DNA from: Roseibium album
GTDB lineage: Bacteria; Pseudomonadota; Alphaproteobacteria; Rhizobiales; Stappiaceae
DNA length: 64,000 nt
Direction: 5' to 3'
Assembly: GCA_001404055.1 (NCBI GenBank)
Contig: CXTY01000019.1
Span: forward strand, 124,001-188,000
Shown here: in pieces, positions 34,657 through 42,676 of the stretch
How the letters are laid out: the number at the start of each line of letters is the position of its first letter
Numbering within the stretch: position 1 is the stretch's first letter
Translations under genes and position numbers: made by a program
The notes under the pieces: model-generated
What the model was told of the DNA's origin: nothing
The model's database searches: none
Seen by the model: only the letters and a program-made list of their open reading frames with translations

Positions 34657-35988
34657 ATGAGCACCATGCCAGTTTCCCTGTTTTCAAGCGCGATCTATTC
34701 CGGTCTTTTTGCGGACGACCAGCTTGTCGATCTGCTGGATGATGCAAGCGACATTGCCGCCATGGTCGCGTTCGAGCGGGCTCTTGCAAAAGTGCAAGGT
34801 GAGCTGGGTGTCATTCCGGCTGAGGCCGCGCAGCGTGTCGCCCAAAAACTGGACCAGGTGACGGTTGACCCGGTTTCGTTGAAATCCGGCACCCAATCGG
34901 CTGGTATTCCTGTCCCGGCTCTCGTTTCCGAACTTAGAAATCATGTTGGCGACGAAGACGGTCAATGGATCCACTGGGGCGCGACAAGCCAGGATGTCAT
35001 GGACACCGCGCAGGTGCTGCAGACAAAAGCATGCCTGGACATTCTCGAAGCCCGATTGCGCAACCTCGTCGACAGACTGGAAGCGCAAAGCAACGCGTTT
35101 TCAAAAGTGATCATGGCCGGGCGTACACGCAGCCAGATCTCAACCCCGATCACGTTGGGCTATCGAATTGCGCAATGGGCGCATCCGCTCATCGATGCAG
35201 AGGCCGCGCTCTCTGCTTTGAAGAAAACCGCGTTGATTGTTCAGTTCGGTGGGGCATCGGGCATCAATGGCGCCATTGCACCGAACGGATCTTCAGTCTC
35301 TTCAAAACTGGCAGAGGAACTTGGACTTCAGGACAGTCCGTCCTGGCATTCGAACCGGTCTTCCGTGTTATCCCTTGCAGCTTGGCTGCAACAAATCTGC
35401 GCCGCGCTTGCAAAGATGGCCGGCGATCTTGTTCTCATGGGCCGGACGGATATTGCAGAAGTTTCTGCCGGCATCGGTGGCGGCTCTTCCACCATGCCGC
35501 AAAAGGCAAACCCGGTTCAGGCCGAAACGATCCTGGTTCTCAACCAGATTGCTATCAATGCGCAGACAGGTCTGGCAACTGCGGCCAGTCCGGTGGAAGA
35601 ACGTGACGGTGCAAAATGGCCACTGGAGTGGATGTTCTTGCCGCAAATGCTGATCGCTACTGGTGTAGCCCTGCGCCATGCGCAAGTGTTGGCCGACAGT
35701 ATCCAGCCAAACCCGGAAAACCTGAAAGCAACCCTTGCAGCCAATCCGGAAATCATGGCGGAAGCGGCAAGCTTCATTCTGGCAAAGAACGGTATCGCGC
35801 GCACGCAGACCAAGGAGCTTGTTGCCAAAGCGGCGGCTAGCGACCGCCCATTCGCTGACGCCCTTGGCGATTTGAGCACTCTTGAAATCGACTGGCAGGC
35901 TGCCCTTGACCTGCAGGAGGCTGTTGATCCGTCCCGGGCGATGTCTGCAAGAATCTTCGCACGGCGTCAGTTGCAAGACGAAAATTAG
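34657..35988 (+). CDS. pcaB: 3-carboxy-cis,cis-muconate cycloisomerase
   Basis: A 443-residue member of the fumarase/aspartase superfamily that lactonises beta-carboxymuconate to gamma-carboxymuconolactone. The superfamily signature is GGSSTMPQKANP. The substrate loops WIHWGATSQDVMDT and MAGRTRSQISTPITLGYR are typical of PcaB. The ATG at 34657 is used. A second ATG four codons later is possible, and neither has a strong ribosome-binding site. It ends the operon. A small gene converges on it with 9 bases between the stops. Confidence 0.92.
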   Translation: MSTMPVSLFSSAIYSGLFADDQLVDLLDDASDIAAMVAFERALAKVQGELGVIPAEAAQRVAQKLDQVTVDPVSLKSGTQSAGIPVPALVSELRNHVGDEDGQWIHWGATSQDVMDTAQVLQTKACLDILEARLRNLVDRLEAQSNAFSKVIMAGRTRSQISTPITLGYRIAQWAHPLIDAEAALSALKKTALIVQFGGASGINGAIAPNGSSVSSKLAEELGLQDSPSWHSNRSSVLSLAAWLQQICAALAKMAGDLVLMGRTDIAEVSAGIGGGSSTMPQKANPVQAETILVLNQIAINAQTGLATAASPVEERDGAKWPLEWMFLPQMLIATGVALRHAQVLADSIQPNPENLKATLAANPEIMAEAASFILAKNGIARTQTKELVAKAAASDRPFADALGDLSTLEIDWQAALDLQEAVDPSRAMSARIFARRQLQDEN

Positions 35989-35997
35989 GGTGCCAGT

Positions 35998-36336
35998 CTA
36001 ACCGGAATTCCGGCACTCCGGCGGCCAGGGCTTATCCTGGGTGTGTTCCCACAAGGCCTCAAATTCATCATCATTTGTAGGAATTAATTCTTCCTCAGAA
36101 GATCCAAGAAAGGGCCCGTGTACCAACGACCGGTGCTCTGGGGAGCGCTGGTCAATGCCCTCGCGACCGGCAAGTTCGACACTATTACGAATAGCGTGAC
36201 CAGTCGGGTAGACATCGACGGTGCGTGTGACAACATCTGTGGCTTCGATTACCTCATAATGCATCCAGGCAGGTTCACCGTTTGGCACTGACTTTTCAGG
36301 CCAACGGTATTTGAAGTAGAGAAACACACTGGACAT
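35998..36336 (-). CDS. Small conserved hypothetical protein (DUF6881-like)
   Basis: A 112-residue soluble protein without signal peptide or membrane helix. It is acidic towards the C-terminus. The arrangement MHYEVIEATDVVTRTVDVYPTG followed by FEALWEHTQD resembles the small DUF6881-type proteins, but this is a weak resemblance. The ATG at 36336 is supported by GGAG 6 bases upstream, which argues that the gene is real. It converges on pcaB and lies upstream of no obvious partner. The function is unknown. Confidence 0.6.
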   Translation of the reverse strand: MSSVFLYFKYRWPEKSVPNGEPAWMHYEVIEATDVVTRTVDVYPTGHAIRNSVELAGREGIDQRSPEHRSLVHGPFLGSSEEELIPTNDDEFEALWEHTQDKPWPPECRNSG

Positions 36337-36413
36337 CAATCACTCCGAATCTCACCGGTTTTGATAGAGACTGTGTTTCACAATATCCACGTCATTTTTT
36401 GAGTGTCTTTCAC

Positions 36414-37769
36414 TCAACTCAAGAATTGCGGTAACCAGAGCGTGAGCGCCGGGAAGCTGACAAGCAGGACGACGCGAATGAGTTCTGCGCCAAAGAAAGG
36501 CGCGACACCCTTGAAGGTCTCGATCATCGGCGTGTCTTTCGCCAGCGACGAAATCACGAAGACGTTCATGCCCACGGGCGGCGTAATCAGACCCAATTCA
36601 ACGACAATAAGTGCCAGTACACCGAACCAGATCTTCAGGTCTTCAGTGCTCATGCCGTATCCGGCACCCTCTGCTCCCTGATAGATTCCACCGTTGATTT
36701 CCACCAGAACCGGCCAGAAAAAGGGAATGACAAGCAGGATCATGGAGAGGCTGTCCATCAGACAGCCAAGCACGATCAGCGCGATCAGCAAGATGATCAG
36801 AACAGTCATCGGTTCAAGGCCGGAATTCGAGATCCAGGCGGCTGTTTCCTGTGGCAGGCCGACCCGCGACATGAAGATCTTCAACAGCTCTGCACCGAGG
36901 ATGATCAGATAGATCATACCGGACGTGGAAGCTGTCTCCTTGAGCGCGGCGATAAAATCGTGACCAGATAGCTTGCGTTGCACGAGCCCAAAGAACAGCA
37001 CCAGAAAAACACCGACAGCGGCAGCTGGTGTCGGGTTGAAGAATCCGAGATAGATGCCTCCGATGACCAGCCCGAATATGACCAGAACCGGGATCATGCC
37101 GGCTGTGGCCTCGACGAATTCCGTTCGGCTCGGAACACCGCCTTTGGGTCCGGCTTCCGGCTTGATCGCAACATAGATTGCGATAGTCAGAAGGAACAGG
37201 ATAACAGCAAGAATTCCCGGCAGGAATGCCGCCATGAACATGGTCACGATATTCGCTTCCACGATGACGGCATAAATGATCAGGACGACCGAGGGGGGAA
37301 TCAGAATGCCCAGCACGCCACCTGCAGCCAGGGTACCTGTTGCAAGCGCACCTGAATAATTGTAGCGCCGCAATTCCGGCAGGGCGACTTTGCCCATCGT
37401 CGAAGCTGTTGCCAGCGATGAACCACAAACCGCGCCAAAACCTGCGCATCCGGCAATCGCTGCCATGGCTGTGCCGCCGCGCAACCAGCCGAGCCATGCA
37501 TTGGCTCCGCGAAACAGGGCCTGGCTGAGGCCCGTTTTGGAGGCTATCGCCCCCATCAGCACGAACATCGGCACAACGGAAAGGTCGTAGATCGAAAACT
37601 GACCGTAGGCCAGCGTCTTGAGCTGACTGAAGACAAGTGCCGGGCCGTTCAGCATCATGGTGCCGACACCGCCAACCAGTATCATTGAATAGGCGATCGG
37701 GATGCGGATCGCGATCAGGATAATCAGAACGGCAAGCGCGCCCAAACCCAGAACGAGTGCGTCTGTCAT
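36414..37769 (-). CDS. TRAP transporter large permease (DctM type)
   Basis: A 451-residue, highly hydrophobic protein with about 12 transmembrane helices, the ion-coupled channel of a TRAP system. Recognisable segments include IAIRIPIAYSMILVGGVGTMMLNG near the start, GAICASK-like QGAIASKTGLSQ-type loops, GVLGILIPPSVVLIIYAVI and GLITPPVGMNVFVI. It is the last gene of the operon binding protein, small permease, large permease, 8 bases after the small permease. TRAP systems import organic acids using the sodium gradient. Confidence 0.92.
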   Translation of the reverse strand: MTDALVLGLGALAVLIILIAIRIPIAYSMILVGGVGTMMLNGPALVFSQLKTLAYGQFSIYDLSVVPMFVLMGAIASKTGLSQALFRGANAWLGWLRGGTAMAAIAGCAGFGAVCGSSLATASTMGKVALPELRRYNYSGALATGTLAAGGVLGILIPPSVVLIIYAVIVEANIVTMFMAAFLPGILAVILFLLTIAIYVAIKPEAGPKGGVPSRTEFVEATAGMIPVLVIFGLVIGGIYLGFFNPTPAAAVGVFLVLFFGLVQRKLSGHDFIAALKETASTSGMIYLIILGAELLKIFMSRVGLPQETAAWISNSGLEPMTVLIILLIALIVLGCLMDSLSMILLVIPFFWPVLVEINGGIYQGAEGAGYGMSTEDLKIWFGVLALIVVELGLITPPVGMNVFVISSLAKDTPMIETFKGVAPFFGAELIRVVLLVSFPALTLWLPQFLS

Positions 37770-37777
37770 ATTGTCGG

Positions 37778-38287
37778 TTATCCTTTCGACAGCGCGTTCA
37801 TGTCACGTTTCAGCGTGACAAAGGCCGCCAGGGCAAGCAGACCAAGCGAGGTAAGGATCGGCACAAATGCCATCCAGTGCGGTATTTGCAGGATCGTCGT
37901 TGTGTACTCGTACTTCTTCTGGTCAATCATGCCAAAGTACATGCGCCATATCAGAAGCAAGGCAAACCCGAGCGCCACGAGCGACCCGAGCAGCGTGAAA
38001 AATGCTATCGTCCGTTTGGACGCTGACGCTGTAAATATATCCGCGGAAACATTCGCCCCAACCAGCTGGCAATAGGGAAGAAACGCAAAAACGGCGATCG
38101 CAACGCCGACTTCGGTGAGTTCAAAATCTCCCGGAAAAGGCTTGCCGAATATGGACCCGATGATGGAGAGCATATTTATGCCGACCACGAGCAGCAAGGT
38201 AATACCGCCGAGCAGCGCCCAAAGTGTTATCAGGCGGCTGGCAGCCCCGGTAAACCCGGAGCTGCTTTCTTGCAAGGTGTCTGGCAT
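37778..38287 (-). CDS. TRAP transporter small permease (DctQ type)
   Basis: A 169-residue membrane protein with four predicted helices, as in DctQ. It contains GDFELTEVGVAIAVFAFLPYCQ, the family's conserved ELTE segment. Its start overlaps the stop of the TRAP binding-protein gene by 1 base (TGATG), so the three TRAP genes are translationally coupled. Confidence 0.9.
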   Translation of the reverse strand: MPDTLQESSSGFTGAASRLITLWALLGGITLLLVVGINMLSIIGSIFGKPFPGDFELTEVGVAIAVFAFLPYCQLVGANVSADIFTASASKRTIAFFTLLGSLVALGFALLLIWRMYFGMIDQKKYEYTTTILQIPHWMAFVPILTSLGLLALAAFVTLKRDMNALSKG

Positions 38288-39321
38288 CAGTTGGAAGCGT
38301 TCTTTGCAACGGCTGCCTTGGCTCTGTCGACTAGGCCTGCTCCATCGATACCCTTGGAGGAAACTTCATCGACCCACCGATCAACAACTGGCGCCAGCTT
38401 TTCGTTGAAAGCTGCGGTTTCTTCCGGTGTCAATGTGATGTGTGTGTTCCCGGCCTTTGTCGCGAGACCAATTCCGAAATCATCACCAGCAGTCCAGAAC
38501 TCGCCGACTTTTTTCATCCACTCGCGGTCAGAGGCATCACGAAACGCCTGCTTCACATCGTCAGGCAGGCTTTCCCAACGGTCCTTGTTCATGGAGACCT
38601 GGAATACAGTGGTTCCGAAACGTTCCTTGTCCGCTCCCTCGATCTGGTACTCGGTCTGCTCCTGGATCTTGAGAGGTGGAATGATTTCCCAAGGGATCAG
38701 AGCACCGTCGATCACACCCTTCTGCAACGCAGTCGGCAGTTCGGGAACCGGCATGGCGACAGGGGCTGCGCCCAATGCTTCGATCACCCAGGCACCCGTG
38801 CGGGTCGGGATACGCATCTTCTTGCCTTCAAGGTCGGCAGGAGAACGCACTTCCGTATCAGTCATGTGGATGCCTTGACCTGCATGCACGTGCAGGAACA
38901 TGACTTCCACGCCTTTGTAGTCGTCCTTCAGGTCGCTTTCGAACAGGTCTGCCAACGCAAGATTGGTTGCAACCGTGTCATTGGTGTGAACACCCGGCAG
39001 TTCGAACACTTCTGAGCGCGGGAACAGGCCTGGCGTATAGCCGTTGACGGTCCAGACCAGGTCTACAACTCCATCGCGCACCTGGTTGATCAGCTCCGGC
39101 GGGCGACCGCCAAGGGTCATCGCAGGGTAGAACTCAATTGCGACTTTGCCGCCTGAATTCTCTTCAACCTGCTTGGCCCAGGGGACCAACATCTTTGAAT
39201 GCGCAGGCGCCTTTTCACCCAGGAAGTGATGAAGCTTGAATTCATAATCTGCGGCTGTCGCAGACGTGGCACCGAGCGCAATCATTGCCGCTCCAAGTAC
39301 CGCTTCCTTAATGTGTCTCAT
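38287..39321 (-). CDS. TRAP transporter substrate-binding protein (DctP type)
   Basis: A 344-residue periplasmic binding protein. The signal peptide is MRHIKEAVLGAAMIALGATSATA. The mature start is YEFKLHHFLGEKAPAHSKML, and the segment DLEGKKMRIPTRTGAWVIEALGA holds the conserved arginine that grips a carboxylate. The true start is ATG 39321 because GGAGG precedes it; the frame extends 8 codons further. The ligand is likely an organic acid. The divergent neighbour encodes a ThDP-dependent enzyme of the 2-oxo-acid decarboxylase superfamily, so a 2-oxo acid is a reasonable guess only. Confidence 0.9.
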   Translation of the reverse strand: MRHIKEAVLGAAMIALGATSATAADYEFKLHHFLGEKAPAHSKMLVPWAKQVEENSGGKVAIEFYPAMTLGGRPPELINQVRDGVVDLVWTVNGYTPGLFPRSEVFELPGVHTNDTVATNLALADLFESDLKDDYKGVEVMFLHVHAGQGIHMTDTEVRSPADLEGKKMRIPTRTGAWVIEALGAAPVAMPVPELPTALQKGVIDGALIPWEIIPPLKIQEQTEYQIEGADKERFGTTVFQVSMNKDRWESLPDDVKQAFRDASDREWMKKVGEFWTAGDDFGIGLATKAGNTHITLTPEETAAFNEKLAPVVDRWVDEVSSKGIDGAGLVDRAKAAVAKNASN

Positions 39322-39419
39322 ATTTCCTCCTCCAAGCGATTTCACGTTGTCCGGCAGTTATTCAGTTTCCAATCTGGTGGAATTGCTCTCTGATTTGCAT
39401 CTCGCCCGCTGCTTGCGAT

Positions 39420-39478
39420 CAGTCTGACCGCAGTCTGCCCAGACTGCAAATTCAAAAGGCCCCTCAGATGGCCTTTTG
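39420..39478. repeat. Repeated CAGTCTG units with two tandem hairpins
   Basis: The unit CAGTCTGnCC occurs twice in direct order (39420-39429 and 39431-39440). The second copy pairs with AGACTGC to give the stem GCAGTCT / AGACTGC (39430-39447). It is followed by a perfect 9-bp stem CAAAAGGCC / GGCCTTTTG (39453-39478, loop CCTCAGAT). The second stem could stop transcription or form a leader structure. It lies upstream of both divergent genes, so a simple terminator role is not obvious. Confidence 0.5.
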
Positions 39479-39568
39479 GAAGGACTGCCGACATTATTCA
39501 CTCCTCCAAAAATCATCTTCACTAATTAATTTGGGAATGTAAAATGAGATATCAGCCTAGATACTTTC

Positions 39569-39588
39569 TATTTTTGGCAACAAAAATA
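39569..39588. promoter_or_regulatory. Palindromic operator candidate TATTTTTG-GCAA-CAAAAATA
   Basis: Perfect 8-bp inverted arms are separated by GCAA, about 160 bases before the ThDP enzyme gene and 250 bases before the TRAP operon. Strong symmetry in a divergent control region suggests a binding site for a dimeric regulator. The regulator family cannot be read from the site. Confidence 0.45.
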
Positions 39589-39748
39589 CCGGATTTGCAT
39601 GAGCGGACTTTTGGGTTACCGTTTTTGTGAAACACCTAATTCCACCGGTTCGAAAAGCCCATTTCAGCCAATTGGCGCTGTCCTTTCAGACTGACGCATT
39701 CCCTTCCCGGTTCGTTTCCAAAACCGGATCACCCTTCGGAGAACAACC

Positions 39749-41473
39749 ATGGCTGACAACGACAACCGGTCTGAGATCACGGCAGGTGGCGCTCTTTTCG
39801 GTAAGCTCAAGGCGCTCGGCATTGATTATGTGTTCGCCAATTCCGGTACAGATTATCCGCCAATCATCGAGGGGCTTATTGAAGCGACACAAAACGGGAT
39901 TGACCTGCCGATCCCCCTAACGGTGCCACATGAACACGTCGCAATCGGCATGGCCCACGGCTACTACCAGATTTCCGGCAAGATCCAGTCGGTGATGCTG
40001 CACACGAATGTCGGTCTATCAAATGCCGCCACGGGCGCCATCAATGCCTGGTGCGATCAGATCCCGATGCTGCTGATGTCCGGGCGTACGCCGGTTATGG
40101 AAGGCAAGCGATTTGGTGCCAGGACGGTCCCCATCGGTTGGGGACAGGAGATGTTCGACCAGACGGCACTTGTGCGCGAAGTAACCAAATGGGACTACGA
40201 ACTCCGCTTTCCGGAACAGATTTCTGACCTTTTCAACCGAGGTTGGGCGATTGCCAATTCTACGCCCAAGGGTCCGGTCTATATCAGCCTGCCACGCGAA
40301 ATCCTGTGTGAGCATATCGCACCCGATGGGTTGGACGCGCCTTCGCGAATGGCGCCGGTGATCACCGCGCCGGAACCCGAGGCGCTAAGGTCTGCGGCGG
40401 AAGCACTGGCCGGTGCGAAAAATCCACTCATCATCAGTCAAAGGGGAACCGGCTCCGAAGAAGCCTTTGATGCTTTGGGCGAATTCCTGACCGACTGGGC
40501 AATTCCCCTGTCGCATTACTGGGCCAACACGCTGTCCGTACCTTTGTCCCACCCTATGCAAGTTGGTGCATCACCCGAGGCTTTGCTGGCGGAAGCGGAC
40601 GTCATTCTCGTCATCAATTCTCTGGCGCCCTGGTTCCCGGACAAGGTGACATTGTGCGAAGATGTAAAAGTCATTCAACTCGGTCCTGACCCTCTTTTCA
40701 GCCGTACACCAGTCAGAAATTTTCCGGCTGACATCACGCTGGCTGGCGACCTGTCGAACACGCTGTTGGCTTTGATCAACGAGATGAAGGGAAAATCACG
40801 CAACGAGGATACGCTCGCCCAACGTCGGCAGAACATCAGTGAAATATCTGCCGCAAACCGCGCGGCCGCCATTCGACAGGGCGAACGCGGCAATGGAAGC
40901 TCGATGACCAAGGAGTGGGTAAGCCTTTGCCTTGGCCGGGCAATCAAGGGACGTAAAGCTACCGTATTCCATGAACTCGGTTGCCCGCTGGACCAGCTCG
41001 ACCTCGAAAATCACAACAGCTATTTTCAAGAACCGCATTCCGGTGGTCTTGGCTGGGGCTTGCCAGCTGCCCTTGGTGCGCAATTGGCAGACCGCAAGCG
41101 GCTTGTCTTTGCCACCATAGGCGACGGCAGCTACATGTTTGCCAATCCGACTGCTTGTCATCAGGTTGCCGAGGCGCTGGAGCTTCCGGTCATCACGCTT
41201 GTGCTCAACAACGAAGAGTGGGGCGCCGTGCGGCAGTCGGTGGAAGGCCTCTACAAAGAAGGTCTCGCCAGACAGGCCAATGAGGTTCCGATGACCTCCC
41301 TGAGGCCAAGTCCCGATTTTACCAAGACTGCAGAAGCCAGCCGGGCCTATACAGAGACGGTTACGAGCGGTGACGACCTGCCAGCGGCACTCGATCGCGC
41401 CATCAAAGTTGCGACAACGGAGAAGCGGCAAGTCCTGTTGAACATTGCCATTGAAAGAAACACCATGGTCTAG
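39749..41473 (+). CDS. Thiamine diphosphate-dependent enzyme of the acetolactate synthase/decarboxylase superfamily
   Basis: A 574-residue three-domain enzyme. The catalytic glutamate is E62 (VPHEHVAIG). The central domain has the usual nucleotide-binding-like fold but lacks obvious FAD-binding features. The C-terminal ThDP/Mg motif is GDGSYMFANP through LVLNNEEWGA. It belongs with acetolactate synthase, benzoylformate decarboxylase and oxalyl-CoA decarboxylase-type enzymes, but none of these specific names is supported. The divergent TRAP transporter suggests that it decarboxylates or ligates an imported 2-oxo acid. The gene appears monocistronic. Confidence 0.85.
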   Translation: MADNDNRSEITAGGALFGKLKALGIDYVFANSGTDYPPIIEGLIEATQNGIDLPIPLTVPHEHVAIGMAHGYYQISGKIQSVMLHTNVGLSNAATGAINAWCDQIPMLLMSGRTPVMEGKRFGARTVPIGWGQEMFDQTALVREVTKWDYELRFPEQISDLFNRGWAIANSTPKGPVYISLPREILCEHIAPDGLDAPSRMAPVITAPEPEALRSAAEALAGAKNPLIISQRGTGSEEAFDALGEFLTDWAIPLSHYWANTLSVPLSHPMQVGASPEALLAEADVILVINSLAPWFPDKVTLCEDVKVIQLGPDPLFSRTPVRNFPADITLAGDLSNTLLALINEMKGKSRNEDTLAQRRQNISEISAANRAAAIRQGERGNGSSMTKEWVSLCLGRAIKGRKATVFHELGCPLDQLDLENHNSYFQEPHSGGLGWGLPAALGAQLADRKRLVFATIGDGSYMFANPTACHQVAEALELPVITLVLNNEEWGAVRQSVEGLYKEGLARQANEVPMTSLRPSPDFTKTAEASRAYTETVTSGDDLPAALDRAIKVATTEKRQVLLNIAIERNTMV

Positions 41474-41594
41474 CATTCAGTTTTTATGCTGAGAAAATTG
41501 TTTTTCTTTCCGGCCTAAAGACCTAAATCTTTAAATTTCCATCGCTTTTTCGATTCTCTAACAATTGAGGCCGATTACAGGGCGAATCAGTTGC

Positions 41595-41649
41595 TTGACA
41601 GGTTTGGAACGTTCCAGTATTTAGTTTTACACAAATTTGGAACGTTCCA
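41595..41649 (+). promoter_or_regulatory. Promoter with twin LacI-type operators of the 16-kb operon
   Basis: TTGACA (41595-41600) and TATTTA (41618-41623) are spaced by 17 bp. The perfect palindrome TGGAACGTTCCA occurs twice, at 41605-41616 between the two promoter boxes and at 41638-41649 just after the expected transcription start. The second copy extends to TTTGGAACGTTCCAAA. The centres are 33 bp apart, about three helical turns. Binding would block polymerase in the usual LacI manner. The cognate protein is probably the LacI regulator at 56224 within the same operon. Confidence 0.85.
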
Positions 41650-41670
41650 AAAATGACTGGGAGACAAGGA

Positions 41671-42675
41671 ATGCTGCGTTGGGGTCTCATTGGTGCAAGC
41701 CGCATTGCGTCAAGCTACATCATTGATGCCATGAGGGCCCAGGAAGGCGCGGAAGTTTTGTCCGTGCTCAGTTCCGACCAAAAGCGTGGTGAGCGCTTTG
41801 CCAGCGAGAACAGGATCAATGACAGTTATACGGATCTGGACTCTCTGCTGGCAGACGACCGCGTAAACGCCGTCTACATTTCAACAACAAACGAAAAACA
41901 TCACGCCCAGGCGTTGGCGGCTATAGCTGCCGGAAAGAATGTTCTTTGTGAAAAACCCCTGGCGATGGCATTGACGGATGCCTGCGAAATGGTGAAAGCA
42001 GCAGCCGACAAGGGTGTGACTTTCGCAACCAATCATCACCTGCGCAATGCAGGCACGCATCTTGCCATCAAGGACCTGATCACGTCCGGGCGAATTGGCA
42101 ATGTGCTAAGCGCCCGCGTCTTTCACGCAGTGAACTTGCCGGAACATCTCAGAGGCTGGCGCATTAACGACGCGGCTGCAGGTGGTGGCGTGATCCCGGA
42201 CATAACAGTCCACGATGCTGACACGATCCGTTTCCATCTGGACGAAGACCCTGTCGAAGTTGTTGCCAAGGCTGGAACTTCCGGAATGGGAGAGGGCGTC
42301 GAAGACAGTGTCATGTCCGTCTGGTCAATGCCCTCCGGGGCCATGGTGCAAACACACGAGAGCTTTACGCATGGATTTGCAGGTACCGGCATCGAGTTTC
42401 ATGGGACCGAAGGATCGATCTTTGCACGCAATGTGATGACCCAGGAGCCTGTCGGCGCGATCCGTCTCGTGGATGCAAACGGTGAAACACCCGTCGATTA
42501 CAAGAACCACAATCTCTACCACCGCTCGCTCGGCCTTTTCACCAATGCCGTGGCCGGAACCGGTCACCCATCAGCGGACGGTGTTGACGGCATCAAATCC
42601 CTGGCAGTTGCCCTGGCCGTTCGCGAAGCAGCACAGACCGGCAAACTGACCCCTGTCAATTACGGCGGATTTTGA
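41671..42675 (+). CDS. Gfo/Idh/MocA-family oxidoreductase
   Basis: A 334-residue NAD(P)-dependent dehydrogenase. The start LRWGLIGASRIASSYIIDAM is the dinucleotide fold, and VLCEKPLAMA carries the family's EKP motif. GGVIPDITVHDADTIRF is the active-site segment with His and Asp. The frame begins at ATG 41653, which lies against the second operator. I prefer ATG 41671 because GGGAG precedes it. It is the first gene of the LacI-controlled operon and would oxidise a sugar, cyclitol or keto intermediate. The CoA transferase gene starts 1 base after its stop. Confidence 0.88.
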   Translation: MLRWGLIGASRIASSYIIDAMRAQEGAEVLSVLSSDQKRGERFASENRINDSYTDLDSLLADDRVNAVYISTTNEKHHAQALAAIAAGKNVLCEKPLAMALTDACEMVKAAADKGVTFATNHHLRNAGTHLAIKDLITSGRIGNVLSARVFHAVNLPEHLRGWRINDAAAGGGVIPDITVHDADTIRFHLDEDPVEVVAKAGTSGMGEGVEDSVMSVWSMPSGAMVQTHESFTHGFAGTGIEFHGTEGSIFARNVMTQEPVGAIRLVDANGETPVDYKNHNLYHRSLGLFTNAVAGTGHPSADGVDGIKSLAVALAVREAAQTGKLTPVNYGGF

Positions 42676-42676
42676 G

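Larger units (their letters stand above)
39322..39748. other. Divergent control region between TRAP operon and ThDP enzyme gene
   Basis: This 427-base region holds tandem hairpins at 39430-39478 and a symmetrical AT-rich site at 39569-39588. Promoters for both directions should lie here. No convincing -35/-10 pair was chosen and no regulator gene is adjacent. Confidence 0.6.

Noticed and set aside
39571..39602. Sigma-54 promoter (TTGGCA followed by TTGCA)
   Set aside because: The GG and GC elements are about 19 bases apart instead of 10, so the spacing is wrong. The symmetry of the site explains the TTGGCA better.
39749..41473. Assignment as acetolactate synthase
   Set aside because: There is no small regulatory subunit or ilvC nearby, and the sequence motifs only support the ThDP superfamily level.
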